Shown here: positions 1 to 9,387 of the stretch, piece after piece
Numbering within the stretch: position 1 is the first letter of the stretch
How the letters are laid out: each line of letters opens with the position of its first letter
Source: Chloroflexota bacterium
GTDB lineage: Bacteria; Chloroflexota; Limnocylindria; Limnocylindrales; CSP1-4
Direction: 5' to 3'
Assembly: GCA_029240655.1 (NCBI GenBank)
Contig: JARDZW010000009.1
Location: 1 to 35,053 of the forward strand
Length of the DNA: 35,053 bases
Made by a program: the position numbers and the translations under genes
Notes under the pieces: generated by a model
Told to the model about the DNA's origin: nothing
What the model saw: only the letters and a program-made list of their open reading frames with translations
Database searches by the model: none

Positions 1-995
1 GCGGCGTCGGTAGCCAGCGCGAACGGCGCGGAGCCGAGCGGCGTGGGATCGATGCCCAGCAGGAGGTGGTGCATGATCGGGTTGCCGACGATCGCGAGCT
101 CCAGGATCTCGGCTCGCTTGATCCCGGCCCGATTGCCGAGCGTCGCGAGGAGCCCATCGAGCGCCTTGCGGACCGCGTCGGTCAGCTCGAGCTCGCCCCC
201 GTCGTGCATCATCACGTAGCTGACGCGGCTCATGAGGTCCTCGCCGAACCGGATCTGCGGGTTCATCACGCCGGCGCTGGCGAGGACCGCACCGTCGGTC
301 AGGTTGACGAGGTGCCCGGCGATCGTCGTGGAGCCGACGTCGATGGCCACGCCGAAGGCACGGTCGTGGAAGCCCGGCCAGACCGCGATCACGTCGCGCC
401 CGCCGTGGACGGCCACGGTGACCCGGTACATGCCCTCGGTCAGCGCGGCCTGAAGCCCGCGGATGACCGACAGGTCCGCCGCTAGGCCATCGAGGTGCCA
501 CTCGGCGCGTAGGGCGTCGAAGAGCCGGCCCAGGTCCCCGGTCGGCGTGGCGAGATCCGGTTCCGTGACGTCGACCGTGTGCAAACGGACGACAGGGTCC
601 ATCTCGAAGGCACGCGCCGCGAGGTCCTTGCGCACGACCTGCTTGTGGACCTGGCTCTCGGGCGGGACGTCGACGACGGCATCCCCGAGCAGCGTCGCCG
701 TGCAGGACAGCCGGCGGTCCGCCGCGAGGCCGTGCTCGTCCCGGTACGCCGCCTCGACCTCACCGGCCGCGCTCAGGTGATCCGGCGAGGACGTGATGCC
801 GTGCTTCGGGAACGATCCGAACGCGGGCACGACGGCGCAGCGACCGCAGATCCCGCGGCCGCCGCAGACCGAGTCGATGTCCACGCCGAGCGAGCGGGCC
901 GCGTCGAGCACCGTGGTGCCCGCAGGCGCCCGACCGCGCCGCCCCGATGGCGTGAAGATGATCTGCGGGTCGGCGGTGGCCGCGCCGTCGCTCAC
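1..995 (-). CDS. RACo-like corrinoid activation protein: N-terminal 2Fe-2S ferredoxin domain plus DUF4445/ASKHA domain (truncated by left window edge)
   Basis: Reverse-strand reading from GTG at 995 gives VSDGAATADPQIIFTPSGRRGRAPAGTTVLDAARSLGVDIDSVCGGRGICGRCAVVPAFGSFPKHGIT (ferredoxin Cys motif CGGRGICGRC). The same frame at the window edge gives LGIDPTPLGSAPFALATDA, typical of the DUF4445 C-terminus. Confidence 0.88.
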   Translation of the reverse strand, partial: MSDGAATADPQIIFTPSGRRGRAPAGTTVLDAARSLGVDIDSVCGGRGICGRCAVVPAFGSFPKHGITSSPDHLSAAGEVEAAYRDEHGLAADRRLSCTATLLGDAVVDVPPESQVHKQVVRKDLAARAFEMDPVVRLHTVDVTEPDLATPTGDLGRLFDALRAEWHLDGLAADLSVIRGLQAALTEGMYRVTVAVHGGRDVIAVWPGFHDRAFGVAIDVGSTTIAGHLVNLTDGAVLASAGVMNPQIRFGEDLMSRVSYVMMHDGGELELTDAVRKALDGLLATLGNRAGIKRAEILELAIVGNPIMHHLLLGIDPTPLGSAPFALATDA

Positions 996-1005
996 GGGTG
1001 GATCG

Positions 1006-2046
1006 TCAGTCGCGCGCGGCGACGTCGGCCGGTGGCGCGCCGGCCGGGGGATCCGTCGTTGGCACGTCGAGACCCGGAACGTCGACGCCCGGGACGTCGG
1101 CCGAGAAAACGGTCACGCCCGGGATCCCCGCCGGCGTCGCCGTGGCTCCGGCTGCGCCGCGACGGCGGTTCGTCCGGCGTCCACCGGCCTCGCCGTCCGC
1201 CGGCCCGGTCCGGAACTGGCGGATCCAGCGGGCGGCATCCTGGTCATTGCCCATGAGCACGTCGCTGGCCATGACGGCGTGCTTGACGCCCTCGGCGATC
1301 GGGTTGGTGATGGCCGACGTGAGGCCGGACGCGATGGCCATGCTCAGGAACGCGCCGTTGATGCCTTCCCGGTTGGGCAGCCCGAAGCTGACATTGGAGG
1401 CGCCGCAACTGGAGTTGACCTTCAGCTCGTCGCGCAGCCGACCAAGGATGTGGAAGACCTGGCGGCCGGCGCCGCTCAGTGCACCGATCGGCATGAGCAG
1501 CGGGTCGACGACGATGTCCTCGCGCGGGATGCCGTAGTCCGCGGCGCGCTCGACGATGCGTTTCGCGACCGCGAACCGGACGTCGGGATCCATCGAGATG
1601 CCGGTCTCGTCGTTGCTGATGGCCACGACCGCGCAGCCGTACTTCTTGACCAGCGGCAGAACGCGTTCGAGGCGCTCTTCCTCGCCGGTGACGCTGTTGA
1701 GCAGGGCCTTGCCCTGATAGACGGCCAGCCCCGCTTCGAGGGCCTCGACGATCGACGAATCGATCGACAGCGGGACGTCCGTCAGCGATTGCACCAGCTG
1801 GATGGTCTTCGCCAGGATCGCCGGTTCGTCGGCCAGCGGGATACCCGCGTTGACATCGAGCATGTGGGCGCCAGCTTCGACCTGGGCGATCGTGTCGCGC
1901 TCGACCCGGGAGAAGTCACCGGCCTTCATCTCCTCGGCGAGGAGCTTGCGGCCGGTCGGGTTGATGCGTTCACCGATGATCACGAAGGGCTGGTCGTCCC
2001 CGATGACCACCTCGCGCGTCGCCGAGCTGACGACGGTCCGCGTCAC
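1006..2046 (-). CDS. Methyltetrahydrofolate:corrinoid methyltransferase (pterin-binding, MtgA/AcsE/MtrH-like) with a low-complexity C-terminal tail
   Basis: Protein FVIIGERINPTGRKLLAEEM...VDVNAG-type start, LSIDSS, LLNSVTGEE, DPLLMPIG, NSSCGASNVSFGLPNRE. These are pterin-binding methyltransferase hallmarks. GTG start overlaps the upstream stop (GTGA). Confidence 0.92.
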   Translation of the reverse strand: MTRTVVSSATREVVIGDDQPFVIIGERINPTGRKLLAEEMKAGDFSRVERDTIAQVEAGAHMLDVNAGIPLADEPAILAKTIQLVQSLTDVPLSIDSSIVEALEAGLAVYQGKALLNSVTGEEERLERVLPLVKKYGCAVVAISNDETGISMDPDVRFAVAKRIVERAADYGIPREDIVVDPLLMPIGALSGAGRQVFHILGRLRDELKVNSSCGASNVSFGLPNREGINGAFLSMAIASGLTSAITNPIAEGVKHAVMASDVLMGNDQDAARWIRQFRTGPADGEAGGRRTNRRRGAAGATATPAGIPGVTVFSADVPGVDVPGLDVPTTDPPAGAPPADVAARD

Positions 2047-2393
2047 GCGTCAGCGGCCTTTCCCTGGGTCTCATCCTGGGCGGGCGGGAAGATGGGGCCG
2101 CCCTCGACCCCGCCTGACTGGATGAGCTGGGCGAGTCGATGCTTGTCGTACTCGGCTTCGATGCGCTCGACTTCGGCAGCGACCTCGGCGTCGATGTCCG
2201 CGCCACAGGACTTCTGCGTCCGGCGCCACTCTCCGATGTAGTCGTTGTACGCGCGCATGCCGGCCCGGCTCGCAGCCTTGTCGATCGCCACCTGGAATCG
2301 CGGATGCAGCACGATCTTGCTCTGCTTGCGGCCCTCGCGAGCGGTCACCTGCGCCGGGATGTCTCTCCACCAGATCGTGGTCATCATCGACAC
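2043..2393 (-). CDS. Small conserved protein of the 'virulence factor' (PF13769-like) type
   Basis: MSMMTTIWWRDIPAQVTAREGRKQSKIVLHPRFQVAIDKAASRAGM...DYIGEWRR; position between corrinoid protein and methyltransferase. Family assignment is from memory. Confidence 0.68.
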   Translation of the reverse strand: MSMMTTIWWRDIPAQVTAREGRKQSKIVLHPRFQVAIDKAASRAGMRAYNDYIGEWRRTQKSCGADIDAEVAAEVERIEAEYDKHRLAQLIQSGGVEGGPIFPPAQDETQGKAADA

Positions 2394-2483
2394 GGTTCTG
2401 AGCCTCCGGACGGCAACGGGATGATGGGCGGTGCGGGTTTGGTCAGCGGCGACGGCCGGGATGGTTGTGGCGAGCTCGCTGGT

Positions 2484-3185
<702 letters not shown>

Positions 3186-3220
3186 CGTGGTGCTCCGGGT
3201 GGGCGATCAGTGGTCGTCGC

Positions 3221-3261
3221 TGGGTTCCGCATCGTGGAACCGTGCCGTATGATGGAACCGT
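3221..3261. promoter_or_regulatory. Candidate IclR operator/promoter in the divergent corrinoid-operon/IclR intergenic region
   Basis: Inverted repeat GGTTCC-7nt-GGAACC (3223-3228/3236-3241), direct repeat TGGAACCGT at 3235-3243 and 3253-3261, and a -10-like TATGAT at 3248-3253. Confidence 0.5.
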
Positions 3262-3293
3262 CGCGATCCCGAATCTAGCCGACGAAGGGTCTC

Positions 3294-4043
3294 ATGTCCA
3301 GCATCCAATCGGTCAAGCGAGCGTTCGACGTGCTCAGCAGCCTCGGCGATGGTCCATTGGGCGTCACCGAGGTCGCCGATCGGGCCGGCCTGCCCAAGTC
3401 CACCGCCGCGCGGGTGCTGGCCACGCTGGTCGGCGAGGGTGCGGTCGAACAGGTTCCCGGCGATACGTCGTACCGGCTGGGACCGCGGCTCATCACCCTC
3501 GCGGGAGGGTTCAGCCTCACGCGTTCGCTCGCGGCGATCGCGCGGTCGACCCTGGTCGAGCTCGCGCAAGCATCGGGCGAGGCCGCGGGCCTGGGCATGC
3601 CGGATGGCGACCTCGTCCACTACATCGATCAGGTCGACACGGTGCAGCCAGTGCTCGTCCGTGATTGGACGGGCGCACGCGTCCCGTTGCATGCCGTCTC
3701 GTCCGGGCAGGTGTTGCTTGCATTCCGGACGCCGGCAGCGATCGAGCGTTACCTGGAACGGCCGATGGAGGGCTTCACCGCCCGGACCCTGACCGAGCCC
3801 GACGCCGTCCGCGAGCGCCTGCGCGAGGTCCGCCGCCACGGCTACGCCTGGGCGATGGACGAATTCGAGACCGGGATCTCATCGATCGCGGCGCCGATCG
3901 CCGACGCTTCGGGAGAGGTGATCGCGGCGGTCCATGTCCACGGACCGTCGTACCGCTTCCCGGCGAGCGGCACCCAGGCCGATGTGGCGCAGGTCGTGCT
4001 GTCGGCTGCGGCACAGATCGCGGCAGGGTTGCGCGAAGCCTGA
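3294..4043 (+). CDS. IclR family transcriptional regulator
   Basis: SIQSVKRAFDVLSSLGDGPLGVTEVADRAGLPKSTAARVLATLVGEGAVEQV winged HTH, followed by an IclR effector-binding domain. Confidence 0.95.
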   Translation: MSSIQSVKRAFDVLSSLGDGPLGVTEVADRAGLPKSTAARVLATLVGEGAVEQVPGDTSYRLGPRLITLAGGFSLTRSLAAIARSTLVELAQASGEAAGLGMPDGDLVHYIDQVDTVQPVLVRDWTGARVPLHAVSSGQVLLAFRTPAAIERYLERPMEGFTARTLTEPDAVRERLREVRRHGYAWAMDEFETGISSIAAPIADASGEVIAAVHVHGPSYRFPASGTQADVAQVVLSAAAQIAAGLREA

Positions 4044-4071
4044 GGGTCGCGCGGGGTCGGGAGACCGTCGT

Positions 4072-4770
4072 TCAGCGGCAGTGCCAGCCACCGTCGACGA
4101 TGAGCTCGACACCGTTGACGGATCCGTTCTCGAGGAGGAAGACCGTTGCGCCGACGATGTCGGCCATCGTCGCGAGACGCCCCGTGGGCGACTGCGACCG
4201 GTAGTTCTCGACCGCCTCCGGCTTGCTCTCCCAGAAGGGGCTGTCACCGACGATCCCGGGGTGGAGCGAGTTCACCCGGATCGGGCGCAGCTCCTCCACC
4301 AGCGTCCGCGTCAGCCCCACGATCCCGCCATTGACCGTGCTGACGGTGGTGGATCCTGGATACGGCCGCTCCTTCGCCATGCCACCGAAGAGCACGATCG
4401 AGGTGGCGTCGTCGAATCGATCGAGCAGAGCGTGCACGACCTCCGTGTAGCCGACGAGCTTGAGCGTGGCGAGCCGGATGGCGCGGCCGATGTCGTAGTC
4501 CTTGACGGTGTTCGCGTCGCGATCGATGGCCGCGAGCACCAGCCGGTGGACGTGCCCCACGCCCGCCAGCGCCGGGGCGATCGATTCAGGTCGGGCGAGA
4601 TCGAACCCGATGCCACGGACAGCGCCGCCGACAGACGCCGCGGCCGCGGCCGCGGCCTCCGCATCGCGCCCGGTGAGGACGACTTCACCTCCGAGTGTCG
4701 CGTAGTGCCGCACGATCTCGAGCCCGATCGCCCGGGTGCCACCCACGACGACCGTCGCGCCCTCAGACAT
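4072..4770 (-). CDS. SDR-family protein with apparently degenerate catalytic Tyr/Lys
   Basis: MSEGATVVVGGTRAIGLEIVRHYATLGGEVVLTGRDAEA Rossmann start; C-terminus IRVNSLHPGIVGDSPFW...VNGVELIVDGGWHCR. The YxxxK position reads VSTVN. Start at 4770 chosen over the longer ORF to 5013. Confidence 0.85.
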   Translation of the reverse strand: MSEGATVVVGGTRAIGLEIVRHYATLGGEVVLTGRDAEAAAAAAASVGGAVRGIGFDLARPESIAPALAGVGHVHRLVLAAIDRDANTVKDYDIGRAIRLATLKLVGYTEVVHALLDRFDDATSIVLFGGMAKERPYPGSTTVSTVNGGIVGLTRTLVEELRPIRVNSLHPGIVGDSPFWESKPEAVENYRSQSPTGRLATMADIVGATVFLLENGSVNGVELIVDGGWHCR

Positions 4771-5686
4771 CTCGCGCTCCTTCCTCATACCGTTCCCAGT
4801 CGCGAACCCAGCGATAGGCATGCCGCGCCGGGGGCTGCGGGGCCTGGGTCTCGATCCATCGGACCCGTCCCTGGCTGACGTTGTAGAAGCCATGGACCGA
4901 GCCGACCGGCGCGAAGACGATGTCGCCCGCCCGCAGGGTGTGGGCCTCACCATCGAGCTCGGCCTCGATCTCGCCATCGAGGAAGACATAGGCCTCCTCG
5001 AACGGATGGTCATGGGCCTGAGCGGCGCCGCCCACCTCGTAGTCCACCGTGAACATCGCCACGTGGTCCGCCCCGAGCACTCGGTCGACCATCATCCGCA
5101 CCGAGATGCCGGAGTAGGCAAGGATCGCCGTGTCCATGCCGGCCGACGCGCGGCCACGGGCGGCGCCCTTGACCGCGAGTGCCTCTGCTTGGGGCGGGGT
5201 GCCCTCGTAGTGGCCGACCCAGCGGAGAGTCGGATCGCCGAACGGGGGCCGGGCGGCCGCGGCGTCGAGCGCGGCGAGGCCCCGCGACCCATCGAACGCC
5301 TCGAAGAACGTGTCCTTCCGGCCGCTCGCCGGGTCGTGCTTCTGGGGCGAGTTCAGCGACAGCCAGCGCGCCGGCTCCGAGCCCGCGTTGCCCAAGGTGT
5401 GGCGGACCCCGGTCGGCATCAGCGCATAGTCGCCGGCGACCAGGCGATGCGCCGCGCCGCCGAGCTCGAGTAGGAGCTGGCCGCCGAGGACATACAGCGC
5501 TTCTTCGTAGCTGTGGACATGCGGGGCGATCCATCCGCCGGGTGCCAGGGCGCCGACCGCCAGGTCGGTGTGGATGGCGCCTTGATCCGGCCCGACGATC
5601 CGATCGCGGGCGAGCCCGCTCGACGTGAGTACCGTGGCGCCCGGACGGTCGGCGAACGACCAGTCGATGTGGCCGACGTAGGCCAC
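4763..5686 (-). CDS. Bicupin protein (ureidoglycine aminohydrolase-like/cupin_2 tandem)
   Basis: Two cupin repeats: GGWIAPHVHSYEEALYVLGGQ...LVAGDYALMPTGVRHTLGN and AQAHDHPFEEAYVFLDGEIEAEL...LRAGDIVFAPVGSVHGFYN. Its 3' end overlaps the SDR start. Confidence 0.85.
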   Translation of the reverse strand: MAYVGHIDWSFADRPGATVLTSSGLARDRIVGPDQGAIHTDLAVGALAPGGWIAPHVHSYEEALYVLGGQLLLELGGAAHRLVAGDYALMPTGVRHTLGNAGSEPARWLSLNSPQKHDPASGRKDTFFEAFDGSRGLAALDAAAARPPFGDPTLRWVGHYEGTPPQAEALAVKGAARGRASAGMDTAILAYSGISVRMMVDRVLGADHVAMFTVDYEVGGAAQAHDHPFEEAYVFLDGEIEAELDGEAHTLRAGDIVFAPVGSVHGFYNVSQGRVRWIETQAPQPPARHAYRWVRDWERYEEGARDV

Positions 5687-5777
5687 CCTACGGCGCTCCG
5701 ATCATCGACAAAGTGTAACCAGGATGAACGTCCCGCCTTCCAACCCCATTGACTCCGTCGATGGCACGGCTCACTGT

Positions 5778-6482
5778 CTACAGCCCCAGGACCGTCCGCC
5801 GCAGCTCCGGCGAGGCGCGCAATTCGGCCGCCGGGCCGGTCATCGTGACCCGGCCCTCCAGGAGCAGATACGCCCGCGATGAGATGGCCAATGCGCGATC
5901 GATGTTTTGCTCCACGAGCAGCACGCTCACGCCGGCGTCGTGGATGGATCGCATCACGTCGAACACCTCGTCGACGATGACCGGGGCCAGCCCGAGCGAG
6001 GGTTCGTCGAGCAACAGGAGCCTGGGGCGGGCCATCAGCGCCCGGCCGATGGCCACCATCTGCTGTTCACCGCCACTGAGCGATCCGGCGAGCTGCTTCC
6101 CTCGCTCCGCAAGTCGCGGGAATAGCGCATGGACCCATTCCAGGGTCGCCTCGCGCTCGGCCCGTGCACCGCGGCGGTAGGCTCCGAGGTCCAGGTTCTC
6201 GCGAACGCTCATCCGCGGGAACAGACGCCGGCCCTCTGGGACGATGGCGATCCCGCGGTCGCAGAAGCGATGGCCGGCCATCCTGCCGATGTCGACGCCG
6301 TCCATCCGGATGGCGCCGGCGCGGGCGCGATGGAGGCCGGCGACCACGTTCACCAGGGTGGACTTGCCTGCCCCGTTGGGTCCGACGACCGAGACGATCT
6401 CGCCTGACTCGACGCGCAGGGCGACGCCCTCGAGGGCCAGCGCCTGGCCGTACCCGGCGTCGAGGCCGACGACCTCAAGCAT
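5778..6482 (-). CDS. livF: Branched-chain amino acid-type ABC transporter ATP-binding protein
   Basis: Walker A GPNGAGKST, signature LSGGEQQM, Walker B LLLLDEPSLGLAP; LivF-type sequence. Confidence 0.93.
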   Translation of the reverse strand: MLEVVGLDAGYGQALALEGVALRVESGEIVSVVGPNGAGKSTLVNVVAGLHRARAGAIRMDGVDIGRMAGHRFCDRGIAIVPEGRRLFPRMSVRENLDLGAYRRGARAEREATLEWVHALFPRLAERGKQLAGSLSGGEQQMVAIGRALMARPRLLLLDEPSLGLAPVIVDEVFDVMRSIHDAGVSVLLVEQNIDRALAISSRAYLLLEGRVTMTGPAAELRASPELRRTVLGL

Positions 6483-8448
6483 CGGCCGGCCGTCCGAGGT
6501 AGGCGCTGACCACGGCGGGATCCTGCATCACGATCGTCGGTTCGCCTTCAGCGAGCAGGCGACCCTGATCCAGCACCACGATCCGAGTGGCGAGCTGGTT
6601 CACGACGCGCAGCAGATGCTCCACGATGACGATCGTGACGCCACTCGCATGGATGCGACGGACGACCGCGACAGCCTGATCGATCTCCGCAGGGTTCAGA
6701 CCGGCGAGCGCCTCGTCCAGCATGAGGACCTGGGGCTCCGTCGCCAGGGCACGCGCCATCTCCAGCAACTGCCGCTCATGGAGGTTGATGCCCGATGGCC
6801 GATGGTCGGCGCGGTCCGCGAGGCCGACGAGGGCGAGATGGCGCTCCGCCGCGTGGCGAGCCTCCTCGAGCCCCACCGGCTGGCGCCCGAACATCTTGGC
6901 CATGGCCACGTTATCCCGGACCGTCATCGACTCGAACGGCTTCGGGATCTGGTAGGTCCGGGCGACGCCCAGGTGCGCCACACGGTGGGGCTCCAGGTCG
7001 GCGGTGTCACGGCCGGCGACGAGGATGCGCCCGCTGGTGGGCTTGAGGACGCCGGACAACAGCCCGATCAGCGTGCTCTTCCCGGATCCGTTCGGGCCGA
7101 CCAGGCCGACCAGCTCGCCGGCCTCGATCCGTAGCGAGACGCCGTCGAGCGCGCGCACGCCGCCATACCGCTTGGCCACCTGGACGACCTCGATCGCGTG
7201 GGGTCCCGGGCCTTCGGTCGACGCCGTCGCTGCCGGGTCCACGGGTGTCGGCTCGGGCCGTGCTGCGGGCACCGTGGTCCCAACGAGGTAGCGGTCGGCG
7301 GTCGTCACCCTCTGGTCGGCGGCCGTCGCCCCCCGGACGGACGGGCGCGCGCGCACCCATGCTCGCGTCCAGGCCGGTATCGGCGTGAACGCCACGACGA
7401 CGGCGATCGCCAGGCCGACGGCCAGCCGATCGATGAGACCGTCGCCGAGATCGGCGAGCGTGAGTACCGCGATGGGGACGATGACGGCTAGTCCTACGGC
7501 GATCGGGCGCCGGCGGATCCTGGTCACCAGCCCGTCCGGCGCGAGGACGACCAGGACTGCCAGGATGGTCCCGAGGATGACCATGCTCCAGCCTTCGAAG
7601 CCCGACGCGGCGAGCCGGTCCTGGAGGGTCACGACGATGACGGCGCCGATGAGCGGACCGGCCCAGTGGTCGCGCCCGCCCAGCACGCACATCACGATGA
7701 CGAACAACGGGATCGTCAATCCGAAGACCGCCTCGACGGTGACGAACCCGATCTGTAGCGCGAACACGCTGCCGGCCAGACCACCGATGAGGCCACTGGC
7801 GCCGATGGCGAGCATCTTCAGTCGGAACGTCGGTACGCCCAGGCCCTCGGCCACGTCTTCCGCGTCGCGGATCGCGAACAGGCCCCAGCCGATCCGGCTG
7901 TGTTGCACCAGGAACGCCACGAACAGGGCGCCGACGGTGATCGCCACGCCGAGCAAGTAGAGCAACTCCTGGAACCCACCGACGATGTCCGACACGTCAG
8001 GTGTTGGGACCACGACGCCTTGCCCGCCGTCGATCGCCGGGAGGATACGCGCCAGCGACGCGAGGATGAACGGGACGGCAAGGGTCAGCAGCGCGAAGAT
8101 CTCGCCCCGCAGGGACCGCAGCCGGAACGCCAGACCCCCGACCGCGAGGGCCAGGATCATCGCCAGCATCCCGGCCACCGGAAGCGTGGCGAGGAAGGGC
8201 CAATCCTGACGGCCGACCAGGACCGCGGTCGTATACGCCCCGACCCCGACAAGGGCCGCCTGACCGAAGCTGAAATAGCCACTGAAGCCGGAGAGGATGT
8301 TCCAACTGGTCGCCTGCGCGGTCCAGAACCAGATGCTCGAGAGGAAGACCAGGTAGAAGACCGGAAAGCCCAGGGCGTCTCGCACGAATGCGAGCAGCGC
8401 CAGGGCGGCGGCGGCAGCGAGGAACGCGAGGCTCCCCCGGCGGATCAC
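6475..8448 (-). CDS. Fused LivM permease + LivG ATP-binding protein
   Basis: From GTG at 8448 (VIRRGSLAFLAAAAALALL...) a LivM membrane domain continues in frame into LivG (GLVGPNGSGKSTLIGLLSG...LLEMARALATEPQVLMLDEALAGLNPAE). The 918-aa ORF upstream of 8448 overlaps livH out of frame and is not coding. Confidence 0.9.
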   Translation of the reverse strand: MIRRGSLAFLAAAAALALLAFVRDALGFPVFYLVFLSSIWFWTAQATSWNILSGFSGYFSFGQAALVGVGAYTTAVLVGRQDWPFLATLPVAGMLAMILALAVGGLAFRLRSLRGEIFALLTLAVPFILASLARILPAIDGGQGVVVPTPDVSDIVGGFQELLYLLGVAITVGALFVAFLVQHSRIGWGLFAIRDAEDVAEGLGVPTFRLKMLAIGASGLIGGLAGSVFALQIGFVTVEAVFGLTIPLFVIVMCVLGGRDHWAGPLIGAVIVVTLQDRLAASGFEGWSMVILGTILAVLVVLAPDGLVTRIRRRPIAVGLAVIVPIAVLTLADLGDGLIDRLAVGLAIAVVVAFTPIPAWTRAWVRARPSVRGATAADQRVTTADRYLVGTTVPAARPEPTPVDPAATASTEGPGPHAIEVVQVAKRYGGVRALDGVSLRIEAGELVGLVGPNGSGKSTLIGLLSGVLKPTSGRILVAGRDTADLEPHRVAHLGVARTYQIPKPFESMTVRDNVAMAKMFGRQPVGLEEARHAAERHLALVGLADRADHRPSGINLHERQLLEMARALATEPQVLMLDEALAGLNPAEIDQAVAVVRRIHASGVTIVIVEHLLRVVNQLATRIVVLDQGRLLAEGEPTIVMQDPAVVSAYLGRPADA

Positions 8449-9311
8449 GGCGATCGCCTCACGAACACGCCGTTGGGTCGCAGCATGAGCGCGAGCACCA
8501 CCGCGCTGAAGATCACCAGCGGCGCAGCGGCCGGAGACACTACGACCGACACGATGCCCGACACCGCGCCGACGAGGAGCCCGGCGAGCAGAGTACCCAC
8601 GGCGTCGCCGATGCCGCCCAGGATGACGACGGCGAAGACGATACCGACCCATTCGAATGGGGCGGTCGGGATGACGGCACTTCCAAGCGCGAACAGCATG
8701 CCGGCTGCCGCAGCGGTGCCCCCGGTCGCCCCCGCCAGCAGCGTGCCGAGGCGAACATGGTCGATGCCATACGCGGACGCGATGGGGCGATCCTGGGCGA
8801 ACGCACGCAGTGCCCGCCCCGGGTAGGTCCGGGTGAGGATCAGGTGCGCCGACCCGACGATCACGACGGCGAAGGCGAACGCCACCAGGGTCGGGAGCGG
8901 GAAGGCAAGCGGCCCGATCGTCAGCGCCCGGGTGGCATAGGGATTGACGGTCGCGTCCATCCGCTGGAAGTCGGCGCTCCAGAGATTGCTCACGACCTGC
9001 ACGACGATGATCAGCAAACCGAAGCTGACGATGAGCGAGTTGAACTCCCCCAGGGCGAGCCGGTCGAACGCGTACTGCATCGTGGCCCCTGCGAGGAATA
9101 GCAGGGGGACCGTGATCACGAGCGTCAGGATCGGGTCGATGGCGAGGTCGGTCGCCAGCTGGAACGTCAGGTAGGCGCCGAGCAGGATGAGCCCGAAGTG
9201 TGCGAGGTTGATGACCCGGAGCATGCCCCACGTCAAGGACAGTCCGACGGACATCACGGCGAAGAGGCCGCCGGTCAGGGCGCCCGCGATGGCTGCCTGG
9301 ATGACGATCAT
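8445..9311 (-). CDS. livH: Branched-chain amino acid-type ABC transporter permease
   Basis: MIVIQAAIAGALTGGLFAVMSVGLSLTWGMLRVINLAHFGLILLGAYL...; GTGA overlap with the downstream permease/ATPase fusion. Confidence 0.93.
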   Translation of the reverse strand: MIVIQAAIAGALTGGLFAVMSVGLSLTWGMLRVINLAHFGLILLGAYLTFQLATDLAIDPILTLVITVPLLFLAGATMQYAFDRLALGEFNSLIVSFGLLIIVVQVVSNLWSADFQRMDATVNPYATRALTIGPLAFPLPTLVAFAFAVVIVGSAHLILTRTYPGRALRAFAQDRPIASAYGIDHVRLGTLLAGATGGTAAAAGMLFALGSAVIPTAPFEWVGIVFAVVILGGIGDAVGTLLAGLLVGAVSGIVSVVVSPAAAPLVIFSAVVLALMLRPNGVFVRRSP

Positions 9312-9387
9312 CGGTGGGCCGTGTGCGAGTCGCCCGCCTCCCGAAGGATGGCGGGCGACGTCACGACCGGCATGATGGTCCGACCGA

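Noticed and set aside
1026-1110. Short GACGTC-rich tandem repeat as a possible CRISPR or regulatory array
   Set aside because: The repeats are imperfect, within a coding frame, and encode a DVPG-type protein repeat. No spacers.
793-2241. 482-aa plus-strand ORF
   Set aside because: Antisense across the corrinoid activator and methyltransferase. No domain signature; shadow ORF.
8449-9231. N-terminal extension of the 918-aa minus-strand ORF (MGHAPGHQPRTLRAHPARRLP...)
   Set aside because: This part is an out-of-frame overlap with livH. The real permease/ATPase starts at the GTG at 8448 with a GTGA overlap.
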